From positions 1 to 28,919 of the forward strand of contig CAJUOK010000002.1 in NCBI GenBank assembly GCA_910588015.1: a DNA stretch of 28,919 nt, read 5' to 3'. This document shows, in pieces, positions 1-7,275 of this stretch. The DNA comes from an uncultured Christensenellaceae bacterium (GTDB lineage Bacteria; Bacillota; Clostridia; Christensenellales; UBA3700). A program made the position numbers and the translations under genes. The notes below the pieces were generated by a model, which worked only from the letters and a program-made list of their open reading frames with translations, did no database searches and was not told where the DNA came from. Every line of letters begins with the position of its first letter. Position 1 is the first letter of the stretch.

Positions 1-1570
1 CCTTAGCTTTGTATTCTCCAACTATCTTTGCTTTGAGCTTTGCCGTAGTTCCGCTGTTGTCAAAAGTAAGCCCAGTTGTAATAGGATTGATATTTATTTT
101 TGTCTTGTCGTAATTTGACCCGAAATTAAACTCCTGCGTGCTGCCGTCGTATACTCTCGACGACTGTCCTACTATGGAGATTTCAGATACTTGATATACT
201 ATCTTGTACACGAATTCTTTGGGAGCAACGCTTCCGTCCGTCCAACATTCTCCGCTTTTCGGCGTTACCGTCACAGTATATTTTCCCGCTTTGCTTGCAG
301 TCAACGAAACTGCGCTTCCTGCGCTAGTATCTATTGTCATTGTTCCTGCAGTTTCTCCGCTGACTGCGTCAGCTTTATACGTTATATCTAATTTACTCGT
401 ATCTACGCCAAGCAAATTAAAATCTATATCGCTGTCGCTAAAGTAATCTTTTACTTTTGTTCCTTGTTTTGGTGTAGCTACCGTTGACTTTTCTGTAACT
501 TTGTTTAAATTTAAATGAAATGCAGGACGAATAGACATAGTAGTTGTAACGTCTACGCCTCTGCCGTTTTCGTTATGTCCAGTATAGAATGAAGTATAAG
601 AAGCAGACCTCAACCAATAACTAGAGCTGTTATTATATAATTCTGTAGAACGCCCCCACATACCTTTATTATCGCCGCTATCATAAGCTATTTCAGCAGA
701 ACTCGGAATCCAAATTCTATCGTTCTTCCAATCTTCATAATTATCGAGTTCTGTAAAACTACTTCTATATCCCGAAATATTGAAACCGAAATCAATGGCA
801 CTCGACCAAGCCTCATTTTCGTAATTTATACCTACGCCGTGTTCCAACGCCTGCTCTATTTCTTGCCAATGAACTTTTTCGGGAGTATCGATAAAATCAA
901 TCAAACTTCCGCTTTTTTCACTACTAGGCATTGTAAAAATAGCAAATGGATTTTCAGCGTCTTGTTGCACCTCATTTTCTGTGAGAGCAGTTGTACTTAT
1001 AGCATATTTCCCTCCATTATTTAATGCTAAAGCTCTTAACTTTGACGTTGAATACATTATTGATGGATAATTCCCCTTTGAACCAGAGGTATAATCATTC
1101 CAAACAGAAGTGCTGTATCCAGTGGGCAATTGTGTGGAATCCGTAAGCCATAAAGTAAGAATAGGGTCATTATCGGTGGTATTGTTGTAAGCCAAATATA
1201 CCGCCGCCCACTTCAATCCGCCTATTTCAACGACAACGTCATTCTTTTTGGGATTGTTTGTTCTAAAATTCGCGCTGTTTAGATTGCCGCTTGCCAATGC
1301 CGCTTTTATATCTGACAACGTCGCGTTTTCTTTTCCCAAAAGCGCGCTGTATAATTCTTGCATCTTATCGCCGTTAAACACCATATTGTTGCTATTCGAC
1401 TCATAATTGTCCAATGTGAGTTTACCGATTTGAGTAGTAGCATTGTAATTTGTAACAGCCTGTGTGCGCGCAGATTCGGCAAAGAAAAACATTCCGACAA
1501 CCGATAGGCAAATCAATACTGCCAAACTTAACGTTGATATAATGTATTTATATTTTTTATTAACTTTCAT
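1..1570 (-). CDS. Secreted surface protein with DUF6273-like and MBG/Ig-like regions (C-terminus outside window)
   Basis: The frame is open from an ATG at 1570 to the window edge (523 codons read), so the C-terminus is missing. GAGGT lies about 5 nt before the start. Residues 1-5 are lysine-rich (MKVNKK) and about 9-31 form one hydrophobic segment, consistent with a signal peptide or N-terminal anchor. WLRSAS (319-324) followed by RPAFHLNLN (348-356) is the typical pattern of DUF6273, a domain common in large surface proteins of gut Clostridia. From about residue 380 the protein becomes beta-rich and Ser/Thr-rich, and YDGSTQEF (474-481) resembles MBG/Ig-like repeat modules; more such repeats probably follow beyond the edge. 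Function is unknown; an extracellular or cell-wall role is inferred from the architecture. It is separated from the next gene by an unusually repeat-rich 540-bp region. Confidence 0.8.
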   Translation of the reverse strand, partial: MKVNKKYKYIISTLSLAVLICLSVVGMFFFAESARTQAVTNYNATTQIGKLTLDNYESNSNNMVFNGDKMQELYSALLGKENATLSDIKAALASGNLNSANFRTNNPKKNDVVVEIGGLKWAAVYLAYNNTTDNDPILTLWLTDSTQLPTGYSTSVWNDYTSGSKGNYPSIMYSTSKLRALALNNGGKYAISTTALTENEVQQDAENPFAIFTMPSSEKSGSLIDFIDTPEKVHWQEIEQALEHGVGINYENEAWSSAIDFGFNISGYRSSFTELDNYEDWKNDRIWIPSSAEIAYDSGDNKGMWGRSTELYNNSSSYWLRSASYTSFYTGHNENGRGVDVTTTMSIRPAFHLNLNKVTEKSTVATPKQGTKVKDYFSDSDIDFNLLGVDTSKLDITYKADAVSGETAGTMTIDTSAGSAVSLTASKAGKYTVTVTPKSGECWTDGSVAPKEFVYKIVYQVSEISIVGQSSRVYDGSTQEFNFGSNYDKTKININPITTGLTFDNSGTTAKLKAKIVGEYKAK

Positions 1571-1609
1571 ATTTTACCTCTATATTCTCCAATAGACCTC
1601 AACTCGGTT

Positions 1610-1647
1610 GAGATATTTCGACTACACTTCGTTTCGCTCAATATGAC
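1610..1647 (-). repeat. Dispersed repeat copy A
   Basis: These 38 bases match the reverse complement of 6456-6493 with about 3 mismatches (GAGATATTTCGACT ... CGCTCAATATGAC). It belongs to the same dispersed family found at 5343-5430, 6354-6540, 19685-19727 and 20445-20509. Confidence 0.75.
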
Positions 1648-1820
1648 GCCACAAGGTTGCTCTTTGCTATTCGACTATATCTCAACTTAAAGTATACTTT
1701 GCTACTTCCTCTTTCGCAGAACTAATAGAATATTCTATACAACATAGCCTTCTAAACCAAATATTGTAATTTTTATTTCTCTCCAATATTTGATTTTCTG
1801 TCTTCCGGATAATCTTTTAA

Positions 1821-1954
1821 TTCCAAAAAAGGTATACTTTTACTGACCAAAAGGTATTGCAAAAAAATGTGACACGAACTATAATATTATTGAAAAAATA
1901 TGCCGTTTCGCAATATGCAAAACGGCAGTCAGTAAAAGTATACTTTTTTTGGAA
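1821..1954. repeat. 134-bp element with 27-bp terminal inverted repeats
   Basis: The arm at 1821-1847 and the reverse complement of 1928-1954 agree at 26 of 27 positions; both begin TTCCAAAAAA and end TATACTTTTACTGAC. The 80-bp interior carries a second hairpin, TGCCGTTT near 1901 pairing with AAACGGCA near 1920. There is no ORF inside. Size and structure fit a MITE-like element or a long RNA hairpin; no clear target-site duplication was seen, so mobility is not proven. Confidence 0.6.
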
Positions 1955-2050
1955 ATTTGCTTTTTAATATATACTTTTTATTAAATAAGAAAGTTTAGTA
2001 GTATAATAAACGCCTGCGCTTTTAGCTTGCGTATAAATTATTTTGGACAT

Positions 2051-2080
2051 AAAAATAGGACGCGACTCTCGTCGCGTCCC
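2051..2080 (-). terminator. Intrinsic terminator of the NifU-like/GGGtGRT operon
   Basis: On the minus strand a perfect 9-bp stem GGACGCGAC/GTCGCGTCC with a GAGA tetraloop is followed by TATTTTTATG. It lies about 30 nt after the stop of the GGGtGRT gene. Confidence 0.88.
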
Positions 2081-2108
2081 TTAAATTTAATTAATATTTA
2101 TAAGAAGA

Positions 2109-3110
2109 TTATTTCAAAGCCTCTTCTACTGCAACTGCGCAAGAAACGGAAGCGCCTACCATCGGGTTGTTGCCCATACCGATAAGTCCCATCATCTCAA
2201 CGTGCGCGGGAACAGAAGACGAACCTGCGAATTGCGCGTCGGAATGCATTCTGCCCATAGTGTCGGTCATACCGTAAGAAGCAGGACCTGCAGCCATATT
2301 GTCGGGGTGAAGCGTACGACCTGTGCCGCCGCCGGAAGCAACGGAGAAATATTTCTTGCCGCTCTCTACGCACTCTTTCTTATATGTGCCGGCAACCGGA
2401 TGTTGGAAACGAGTCGGATTGGTGGAGTTACCCGTGATGGATACGTCAACCTTCTCGTGTTTCATAATAGCTACGCCCTCTACTACGTCGTCTGCGCCGT
2501 ATACTCTGACCTTGCTTCTCTCGCCGTCGGAATAAGATATAGTATCTACGACTTTGAGCTCGCCTGTAAAATAATCAAGTTTGGTTTGCACATAAGTGAA
2601 TCCGTTGATTCTGCTGATTATCTTTGCGGCGTCCTTACCCAAACCGTTGAGGATAACTTGCAAAGGTTGTTTTCTTACCTTGTTTGCTTTCATAGCGATA
2701 CCGATTGCGCCTTCTGCTGCGGCAAAAGACTCGTGACCTGCGAGGAACGCAAAACACTTGGTCTCTTCTCTCAAAAGCATTGCCGCAAGATTGCCGTGAC
2801 CGAGTCCGACCTTTCTCTGCTCTGCAACAGAACCGGGTATGCAGAAGCTTTGCAAACCAACGCCGATAGCTTCGGCTGCGTCAGCTGCCTTTTTGCAACC
2901 TTTTTTGATTGCGATAGCGCAACCTACGGTGTAAGCCCAAACCGCATTTTCAAACGCGATTGGCTGAATTCCCTTTACGATAGCCTCGACGTCGATTCCC
3001 TTGTCTACGCAAATTTGCTTTGCTTCTTCAAGAGAAGATATGCCGTATTCTTTGAGGCACGCGGTGATTTTGTCTATTCTTCTCGAATAACTTTCAAACA
3101 TAACTGCCAT
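2109..3110 (-). CDS. GGGtGRT family protein
   Basis: The 333-residue protein carries the family signature GGGTGRT at residues 260-266, followed by a conserved Gly/Met-rich C-terminus (TDTMGRMHSDAQ, then MGNNPMVGASVSCAVAVEEAL). This family is named after the motif; no biochemical role is established to my knowledge. It sits 14 bp after the NifU-like gene, with GGAGG 9 nt before the ATG at 3110, so the two form one transcription unit driven from 3860-3889 and closed at 2051-2080. A second in-frame Met at codon 4 is less well spaced from the ribosome site. Several Cys residues (34, 64, 72, 90, 119, 247) could bear on metal binding, but that is inference. The pairing with a scaffold-like protein suggests a joint role in iron-sulfur or related metal chemistry. 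Confidence 0.88.
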   Translation of the reverse strand: MAVMFESYSRRIDKITACLKEYGISSLEEAKQICVDKGIDVEAIVKGIQPIAFENAVWAYTVGCAIAIKKGCKKAADAAEAIGVGLQSFCIPGSVAEQRKVGLGHGNLAAMLLREETKCFAFLAGHESFAAAEGAIGIAMKANKVRKQPLQVILNGLGKDAAKIISRINGFTYVQTKLDYFTGELKVVDTISYSDGERSKVRVYGADDVVEGVAIMKHEKVDVSITGNSTNPTRFQHPVAGTYKKECVESGKKYFSVASGGGTGRTLHPDNMAAGPASYGMTDTMGRMHSDAQFAGSSSVPAHVEMMGLIGMGNNPMVGASVSCAVAVEEALK

Positions 3111-3124
3111 TACTTTGTACCTCC

Positions 3125-3817
3125 TTATTCGTTTCTCGGGTCGATGACTTTGACGGCTTCTTTGTATCTGCCGTAGCTGTTGGTAAACTTAACCAAAGCG
3201 TCGTTTGCGGACATACCGCCCTTGATTGCTTCCATCATCTTGCCGAGGTTGACGAATTCGTATCCGATTACTTGATTGTCTTTGTCAAGACCTATATGCG
3301 TAACGTAACCTTCTGCCATTTCCAAATATCTCACGCCCTTTGCGCCTGTGGAATACATTGTGCCCACTTGAGAACGCAAACCTTTGCCGAGGTCTTCGAG
3401 ACCTGCGCCGATAGGCAAACCGTTTTCGGAGAAAGCCGACTGCGTACGTCCGTAGACTATCTGAAGAAACAGTTCTCTCATTGCGGTGTTGATAGCGTCG
3501 CAAACGAGGTCGGTATTGAGAGCTTCGAGTATTGTCTTGCCGGGAAGTATCTCTGCCGCCATAGCCGCGGAGTGAGTCATACCCGAACATCCGATAGTCT
3601 CAACCAACGCTTCTTCTATTACGCCTTCTTTTACGTTAAGCGTCAATTTGCAAGCGCCTTGTTGCGGCGCGCACCAACCGATACCGTGAGTAAGACCGCT
3701 GATATCACTTATCTGCTTGGACTGCACCCACTTACCCTCTTCGGGAATAGGAGCAGGACCGTGGTCAGTACCTTTGGTGACCTTGCACATATTCATTACT
3801 TCGTGTGAATATTCCAT
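3125..3817 (-). CDS. NifU-like iron-sulfur scaffold family protein, partner of GGGtGRT protein
   Basis: I chose the ATG at 3817 (230 residues; MEYSHEVMNM) because AAGGAGG stands 9 nt upstream; the frame is open further upstream but without a ribosome site. The NifU-type region includes GIGWCAPQQGAC (Cys49, Cys56) and ETIGCSGMTHSAAMAAEIL (Cys77), resembling the GC-x-x-x-x-x-S segment of U-type scaffolds, which assemble and transfer Fe-S clusters. It is longer than a plain NifU/IscU domain (about 125-150 residues), and the C-terminal 100 residues are not assigned. It is first in a two-gene operon with the GGGtGRT gene. Fe-S scaffold activity is inferred from the fold signature and not shown. 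Confidence 0.82.
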   Translation of the reverse strand: MEYSHEVMNMCKVTKGTDHGPAPIPEEGKWVQSKQISDISGLTHGIGWCAPQQGACKLTLNVKEGVIEEALVETIGCSGMTHSAAMAAEILPGKTILEALNTDLVCDAINTAMRELFLQIVYGRTQSAFSENGLPIGAGLEDLGKGLRSQVGTMYSTGAKGVRYLEMAEGYVTHIGLDKDNQVIGYEFVNLGKMMEAIKGGMSANDALVKFTNSYGRYKEAVKVIDPRNE

Positions 3818-3859
3818 TAGGAATAACCTCCTTAAAAATATATTTAATTTCCGTTTAAA

Positions 3860-3889
3860 ATTATACAATAACGCAAAGGGCTATGTCAA
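3860..3889 (-). promoter_or_regulatory. Consensus promoter for the NifU-like/GGGtGRT operon
   Basis: Minus strand TTGACA (3884-3889), 18-bp spacer, TATAAT (3860-3865). Both hexamers are perfect sigma-A consensus. The expected start lies about 35-40 nt before the ATG at 3817. Confidence 0.88.
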
Positions 3890-3982
3890 AGTATTTCGTT
3901 AATTTTTCGACACATTCTTTTGCTTTGACTCAATATTGCGTTTTAGCGCTCTTTGCCGCCGTATGGCAATAGATATTTCGCA

Positions 3983-4016
3983 GATAAATAATACGCCTGT
4001 CGATTTGACAGACGCA
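3983..4016 (-). terminator. Intrinsic terminator of the flavodiiron gene
   Basis: Minus strand stem GCGTCTGTC / GACAGGCGT (9 bp including two G-U pairs, AAATC loop) followed by ATTATTTAT. It begins about 10 nt after the stop at 4026. Confidence 0.75.
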
Positions 4017-4025
4017 TTGATTAAA

Positions 4026-5231
4026 TCATTTATTCAAATCTTGCGCAATAGCGTCGGCGAGATTTTCAAGTTGCTTAAAGCTTTCGTCGTTGAGAGCAGA
4101 TTTTATCGTGACTTTGGGTTCTATAACTCTATTGTTTTTGAGCTTGTCCAAAATATCGCTCATAAGTTTTGCGCTTGCTGGCGTCCAAGTGCCGTTTTCA
4201 ATAAAAGCAAAAGCGCGGTTTTGCAAATTATGTTCTGCAAGTTCGTGCAATATAACTTGCATAGGCGGGAAGAGCGCCATATTATAAGTAGCGCAGGCAA
4301 AGACGATATGCGAACGCTTAAAGCTCTCTGCGATAACTTGAGAATAATGCGTTGTCGAAGCATTAAACAGTTCTATGTTCTTTACGCCTTTATCTCCCAA
4401 CATATTGGCGAACACCTCTGCGGCATTTTCGGTATGACCGTGCACCGAACCGTAAACAATGACAACTCCCTCTTCTTCGGGCGTATAACTTGCCCATTTG
4501 AAGTATTTGTCAATAATATAGCCTATGTTCTCTCTCCATACCGGACCGTGCAAAGGACATATCTTGGATATTTCCAAAGCGGCGGCTTTTTTTAAAACGT
4601 TGCCAACCTGCACTCCGTATTTGCCAACTATATTTGTGTAATAACGTCTTGCGTCGTCTATCCATTTGTTTTGAAAATCGCACTCGTCGGCAAATATATT
4701 GCCGCTCAACGCGCCGAAAGAACCGAATGCGTCGGCAGAAAACAACACCTTGTCCACAGTGTCGTAAGTAACCATTGCTTCGGGCCAATGAACCATCGGC
4801 GCCATTACGAAGGTAAAAGTATGTCTGCCTGTGTTGAGAGTGTCGCCTTCTTTGACGACAACTTTGCGCGATTCGATATCAAAATCGAAAAACTGTCCCA
4901 TCATAGTAAAAGTCTTAAGATTTCCTACGATTTTTACCGACGGATATTTAGCGACAATCGCGCCTATATTTGCGCAATGGTCAGGTTCCATATGATTGAC
5001 GATAAGATAGTCAAGCTCTCTTCCGGCAAGCAAATAATCTACGTTTTCCAAAAACTGCAGACTTGCAACGCTGTCTACGGTGTCAAAAAGCGCCGTTTTT
5101 TCGTCTAGCAAAAGATAAGAATTATAACTCATTCCTCTGCTGACGGGATATACGCTTTCAAAAAGCGTTATTTTTCTGTCGTTGACGCCCACCCAATATA
5201 AGTCTTCGTTGATTTTCTTTACGCTTTGCAT
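4026..5231 (-). CDS. fprA: FprA-family A-type flavoprotein (flavodiiron O2/NO reductase)
   Basis: The 401-residue cytosolic protein has an N-terminal metallo-beta-lactamase-like domain and a C-terminal flavodoxin domain starting about residue 254 (VVIVYGSVHGHTENAAE). The diiron ligands are visible as His80-x-Glu82-x-Asp84-His85, His148, Asp167 and His228, matching the spacing in characterised flavodiiron proteins. The family reduces O2 to water and/or NO to N2O, protecting anaerobes; the preferred substrate cannot be told from sequence. The ATG at 5231 is preferred because GGAG lies 7 nt upstream; a TTG four codons earlier overlaps that ribosome site. It is a single-gene unit with its own promoter (5269-5297) and terminator (3983-4016). 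No rubredoxin domain is fused, so an external electron donor is needed. Confidence 0.93.
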   Translation of the reverse strand: MQSVKKINEDLYWVGVNDRKITLFESVYPVSRGMSYNSYLLLDEKTALFDTVDSVASLQFLENVDYLLAGRELDYLIVNHMEPDHCANIGAIVAKYPSVKIVGNLKTFTMMGQFFDFDIESRKVVVKEGDTLNTGRHTFTFVMAPMVHWPEAMVTYDTVDKVLFSADAFGSFGALSGNIFADECDFQNKWIDDARRYYTNIVGKYGVQVGNVLKKAAALEISKICPLHGPVWRENIGYIIDKYFKWASYTPEEEGVVIVYGSVHGHTENAAEVFANMLGDKGVKNIELFNASTTHYSQVIAESFKRSHIVFACATYNMALFPPMQVILHELAEHNLQNRAFAFIENGTWTPASAKLMSDILDKLKNNRVIEPKVTIKSALNDESFKQLENLADAIAQDLNK

Positions 5232-5268
5232 AAATTTCTCCAAAAATTAAATAATAAATTGCGTATTT

Positions 5269-5297
5269 ATTTTATCACAACGAAAGCGTTTTATCAA
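5269..5297 (-). promoter_or_regulatory. Promoter of the flavodiiron gene
   Basis: Minus strand TTGATA (5292-5297), 17-bp spacer, TAAAAT (5269-5274), about 37 nt before the ATG at 5231. Confidence 0.75.
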
Positions 5298-5342
5298 TTA
5301 TTTGACCGCCTTTATTTTTTAAGTACCGACAATTACTATAGA

Positions 5343-5590
5343 CGTCATTTCGACCGAAACGCAGTGGAGTGAAGAAATCTCTTGTGTTTTAATTATATTG
5401 TTGAGACCTCTCCGCTTCGGTCGAGGTGACAAAATATTGCGCTTGAAATGACGAAATATGTCAACATTTCAATGTCATTGACGCTCGCACGAGACGCATC
5501 TACTTGCTCGCTATGCCGTCGCTTCGCTCCTTACGACCGTAGCGCACGTATCGAAGTGGAGAAATCTCAACAGTTTTATATCTCACAATA
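5343..5590. repeat. Dispersed hairpin repeat cluster B
   Basis: This 380-bp gene-free gap is mostly repeat. 5343-5380 and 5403-5430 form an imperfect inverted repeat around TCGACCGAA. The 29 bases at 5402-5430 are identical to 6394-6422. A second block at 5471-5488 (AATGTCATTGACGCTCGC) is the exact reverse complement of 6430-6447. The tail around 5551-5572 repeats the GAAGTGGAGAAATCTC motif. No coding sequence is present. Confidence 0.8.
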
Positions 5591-5613
5591 ACAAAACTAC
5601 ATACGCGCGCCAA

Positions 5614-6180
5614 TCAACTGCCTATAACTATTCCCTTATGAAATTTGTTATATTTGTCCGCGTATTTATCCAATATCGCGATTACGTCTTCGGCAGTGCT
5701 TACGCCGTAAACTCTGTCCTCGGGTATATCCTCATATCTAACTCTATGGTCCATTTTCATACCCGCGACCTTACTGCTCCAACCGTCCACGCAATCGCAA
5801 GCCATAATAAGTCTCATCATAGGCCAAGCAAATGCTATTTCCGACAGAGTTCCCGCGCCGCCGCCTACTGCGATAACCGCGTCGGCATTTGCCACTATCG
5901 CGTTGCGCATCATATCAAGTCCCGTTGATATTACTATATCCGCATATTCGTTGTGCATAGTTCTGTCAAAAGACGGAATGATAGCTATCGTATCGCCCTC
6001 TGTGTATTTTTCCGACGACCTCGCGCCTGCAAACGCGGCTTCCATAACACCGCCGAGTCCGCCCGATTGCAATCTATAACCGTTGTCGACAAGAGCCTTG
6101 CCGACGGAAAATGCAAATTTGTATTTATCCCCGTCTTTTTCTATCTTGCTATCTCCTACGATAGCCACGATTTTCCTCAT
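5614..6180 (-). CDS. LOG-like (TIGR00725 type) nucleotide-binding protein
   Basis: The 188-residue protein has a Rossmann-like fold typical of the LOG / lysine-decarboxylase-like superfamily: SGGLGGVMEAAF (39-50), GLDMMRN (87-93) and GGGAGTLSE (106-114), which corresponds to the PGGxGTxxE active-site motif of LOG phosphoribohydrolases with Gly in place of Pro. LOG proteins release free bases from cytokinin ribotides or nucleoside 5'-monophosphates; members of this subgroup are mostly uncharacterised, so a nucleotide-hydrolase role is only inferred. The ATG at 6180 is chosen because GGAGGG stands directly upstream; the frame runs ten codons further without support. It is monocistronic, flanked on both sides by dispersed hairpin repeats, with a promoter at 6262-6289. 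Confidence 0.82.
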   Translation of the reverse strand: MRKIVAIVGDSKIEKDGDKYKFAFSVGKALVDNGYRLQSGGLGGVMEAAFAGARSSEKYTEGDTIAIIPSFDRTMHNEYADIVISTGLDMMRNAIVANADAVIAVGGGAGTLSEIAFAWPMMRLIMACDCVDGWSSKVAGMKMDHRVRYEDIPEDRVYGVSTAEDVIAILDKYADKYNKFHKGIVIGS

Positions 6181-6261
6181 ATTTCCCTCCGTTTTCACTT
6201 TTCTGACCATATATAATATTATCCATATATATAAAACGTGATAAGCAAAATTTATACATTT

Positions 6262-6289
6262 ATTTTAGCATAAATTACTATTTTGTCAA
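6262..6289 (-). promoter_or_regulatory. Probable promoter of the LOG-like gene
   Basis: Minus strand TTGACA (6284-6289), 16-bp spacer, TAAAAT (6262-6267), leaving a leader of about 75 nt rich in ATATAT before the ATG at 6180. Confidence 0.65.
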
Positions 6290-6353
6290 GATTGATATGC
6301 AAAATGTCTGTATATGTTGAAATGACATTGTACTATGATATTTATTTTGTTAT

Positions 6354-6540
6354 TTTGAGCGAAGTCGAAAAATCTAAACCATTTTTATACGGATGAGACC
6401 TCTCCGCTTCGGTCGAGGTGACGAAGCGCGCGAGCGTCAATGACATTATTTGTATGTCATATTGAGCGGAACGCAGTGGAGTCGAAATATCTCAAACGGA
6501 TTAGATTTCTCCATTGCACTTCGTTTCAGTCGAAATGACA
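6354..6540. repeat. Dispersed hairpin repeat cluster C (two units)
   Basis: Unit 1 (6354-6422) pairs TTGAGCGAAGTCGA with a right arm that contains the 29 bases shared with 5402-5430. Unit 2 (6455-6540) begins TGTCATATTGAGCGG and ends CAGTCGAAATGACA, an 86-bp imperfect inverted repeat with TGTCA/TGACA ends. The linker 6430-6447 also recurs, inverted, at 5471-5488. The cluster fills most of the 460-bp gap between the LOG-like gene and the XRE gene; no gene is seen. Confidence 0.8.
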
Positions 6541-6603
6541 ATTTTTATAATTGCGGACTTAAATGACAAAGGACTAGAATTCAACATTCCCATTGATATT
6601 ACA

Positions 6604-6631
6604 TAAAAACAGACTGCCATTTAGACAGTCT
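6604..6631 (-). terminator. Terminator of the XRE regulator gene
   Basis: Minus strand stem AGACTG (6626-6631) / CAGTCT (6611-6616), 9-nt loop, followed by GTTTTTATG. It lies about 12 nt after the stop at 6644. Confidence 0.75.
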
Positions 6632-6643
6632 ATCAAAACATAC

Positions 6644-6979
6644 TTATTCGCTTCTCTTAAATTCCTTGATAAGATTTATAATGGCTTTTCGTTGAGAAGA
6701 CGACAGCGTTCCCAATTCGTCCAAAAGCGTACGCTGTTCTTGCGTTAAAGACATAAGTTCGTCGCCGTCAAGAAGAAAATCGATTATCGATACTCCAAAT
6801 ACTTCACAAATCACTTCTAATCTAGGTAATGTCGGAAGAGATTTCTTATCTCTCCAACTATAAAATGAAGTAGTTGAAAGACCCGCTTTCTTTGAAAGTT
6901 GATATAGACTCCAACCTCTTTCCAAAGCCATTCTTTCAACTTTATCAAATATTATTTTCCCATCAGTCAAATCAAGCAT
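6644..6979 (-). CDS. XRE-family (Cro/CI-type) transcriptional regulator
   Basis: This 111-residue protein has an N-terminal helix-turn-helix (about residues 10-65): WSLYQLSKKAGLSTTSFYSW forms the first helices and recognition helix, and FGVSIIDFLLDGDE closes the domain. The C-terminal 35 residues (LTQEQRTLLDELGTLSSSQRKAIINLI) form two predicted helices typical of small XRE regulators, perhaps for dimerisation. AAGGT lies directly before the ATG with GGTGG slightly further out. It is a single gene with its own terminator (6604-6631). The target is unknown; no clear palindrome was found in its AT-rich upstream region. Confidence 0.88.
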   Translation of the reverse strand: MLDLTDGKIIFDKVERMALERGWSLYQLSKKAGLSTTSFYSWRDKKSLPTLPRLEVICEVFGVSIIDFLLDGDELMSLTQEQRTLLDELGTLSSSQRKAIINLIKEFKRSE

Positions 6980-7070
6980 ACCTTATCCACCTATATAACT
7001 TTAATTATATTATAATCAAACAATTTTATAATATTATTATATTTTAATTTGAGAATTCTTATATTTTTAA

Positions 7071-7099
7071 TTGACAAAAGCAAATACCTTTGATAAAAT
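7071..7099 (+). promoter_or_regulatory. Plus-strand promoter with no protein gene downstream
   Basis: TTGACA (7071-7076), 17-bp spacer, TAAAAT (7094-7099). The only thing downstream on this strand before the convergent pyrG gene is a structured segment ending in a terminator hairpin (7109-7250). Confidence 0.65.
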
Positions 7100-7105
7100 A
7101 CAAGT

Positions 7106-7255
7106 ACAACTCAATGCCCGAATAAACAATCCTCATTAATTTTAACTTTTGTAAAAATTTATTCCTATACCTACTGAAAAAATTATTAGGTACAAATGAA
7201 AACAATGGACGTTGAGTCAAAAAGAGAGCGCATTTTTGTGATGCGCTCTCTTCTT
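7106..7255 (+). ncRNA. Candidate structured small RNA (unknown class)
   Basis: The predicted transcript begins just before a segment (7109-7119, ACTCAATGCCC) that pairs with 7207-7217 (GGACGTTGAGT): 10 of 11 positions, one G-U pair and one mismatch. Inside this closing stem is a hairpin, TACCTACTGA (7168-7177) with TTATTAGGTA (7183-7192), pairing at 9 of 10 positions around an A5 loop. The terminator hairpin (7224-7250) follows seven bases after the closing stem. No ORF with a ribosome site is present. Promoter, terminal stem, internal hairpin and terminator in the right order make a free-standing RNA plausible; I could not match it to a known family. Confidence 0.45.
7217..7252 (-). terminator. 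Terminator of the glnA-to-pyrG operon (bidirectional)
   Basis: A perfect 10-bp stem, GAGAGCGCAT (7224-7233) / ATGCGCTCTC (7241-7250), with a 7-nt loop. On the minus strand it is followed by TTTTTGAC, 25 nt after the pyrG stop. On the plus strand it is followed by TTCTTTATT, so it can also end the candidate RNA at 7106-7255. Confidence 0.88.
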
Positions 7256-7275
7256 TATTAAAAATCTGAATGATT

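Larger units (their letters stand above)
1571..2108. other. Gene-free, repeat-rich intergenic region
   Basis: No credible coding sequence is present. The region holds a dispersed repeat copy (1610-1647), a perfect 14-bp palindrome ATAGAATATTCTAT (1725-1738), several copies of AAGTATACTT-like palindromes (about 1690-1700, 1831-1841, 1934-1945), a 134-bp inverted-repeat element (1821-1954) and the terminator of the GGGtGRT gene (2051-2080). I could not fix a convincing promoter for the surface protein gene here. Confidence 0.7.

Noticed and set aside
2202..3176. Long plus-strand frame (324 codons) opposite the GGGtGRT gene
   Set aside because: It is antisense to a well-conserved gene, has no ribosome site and its product looks like a mirror-frame translation rich in Cys, Arg and Tyr.
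5340..6545. CRISPR array in the repeat clusters
   Set aside because: Repeats are imperfect inverted units of varying length without regular spacers.
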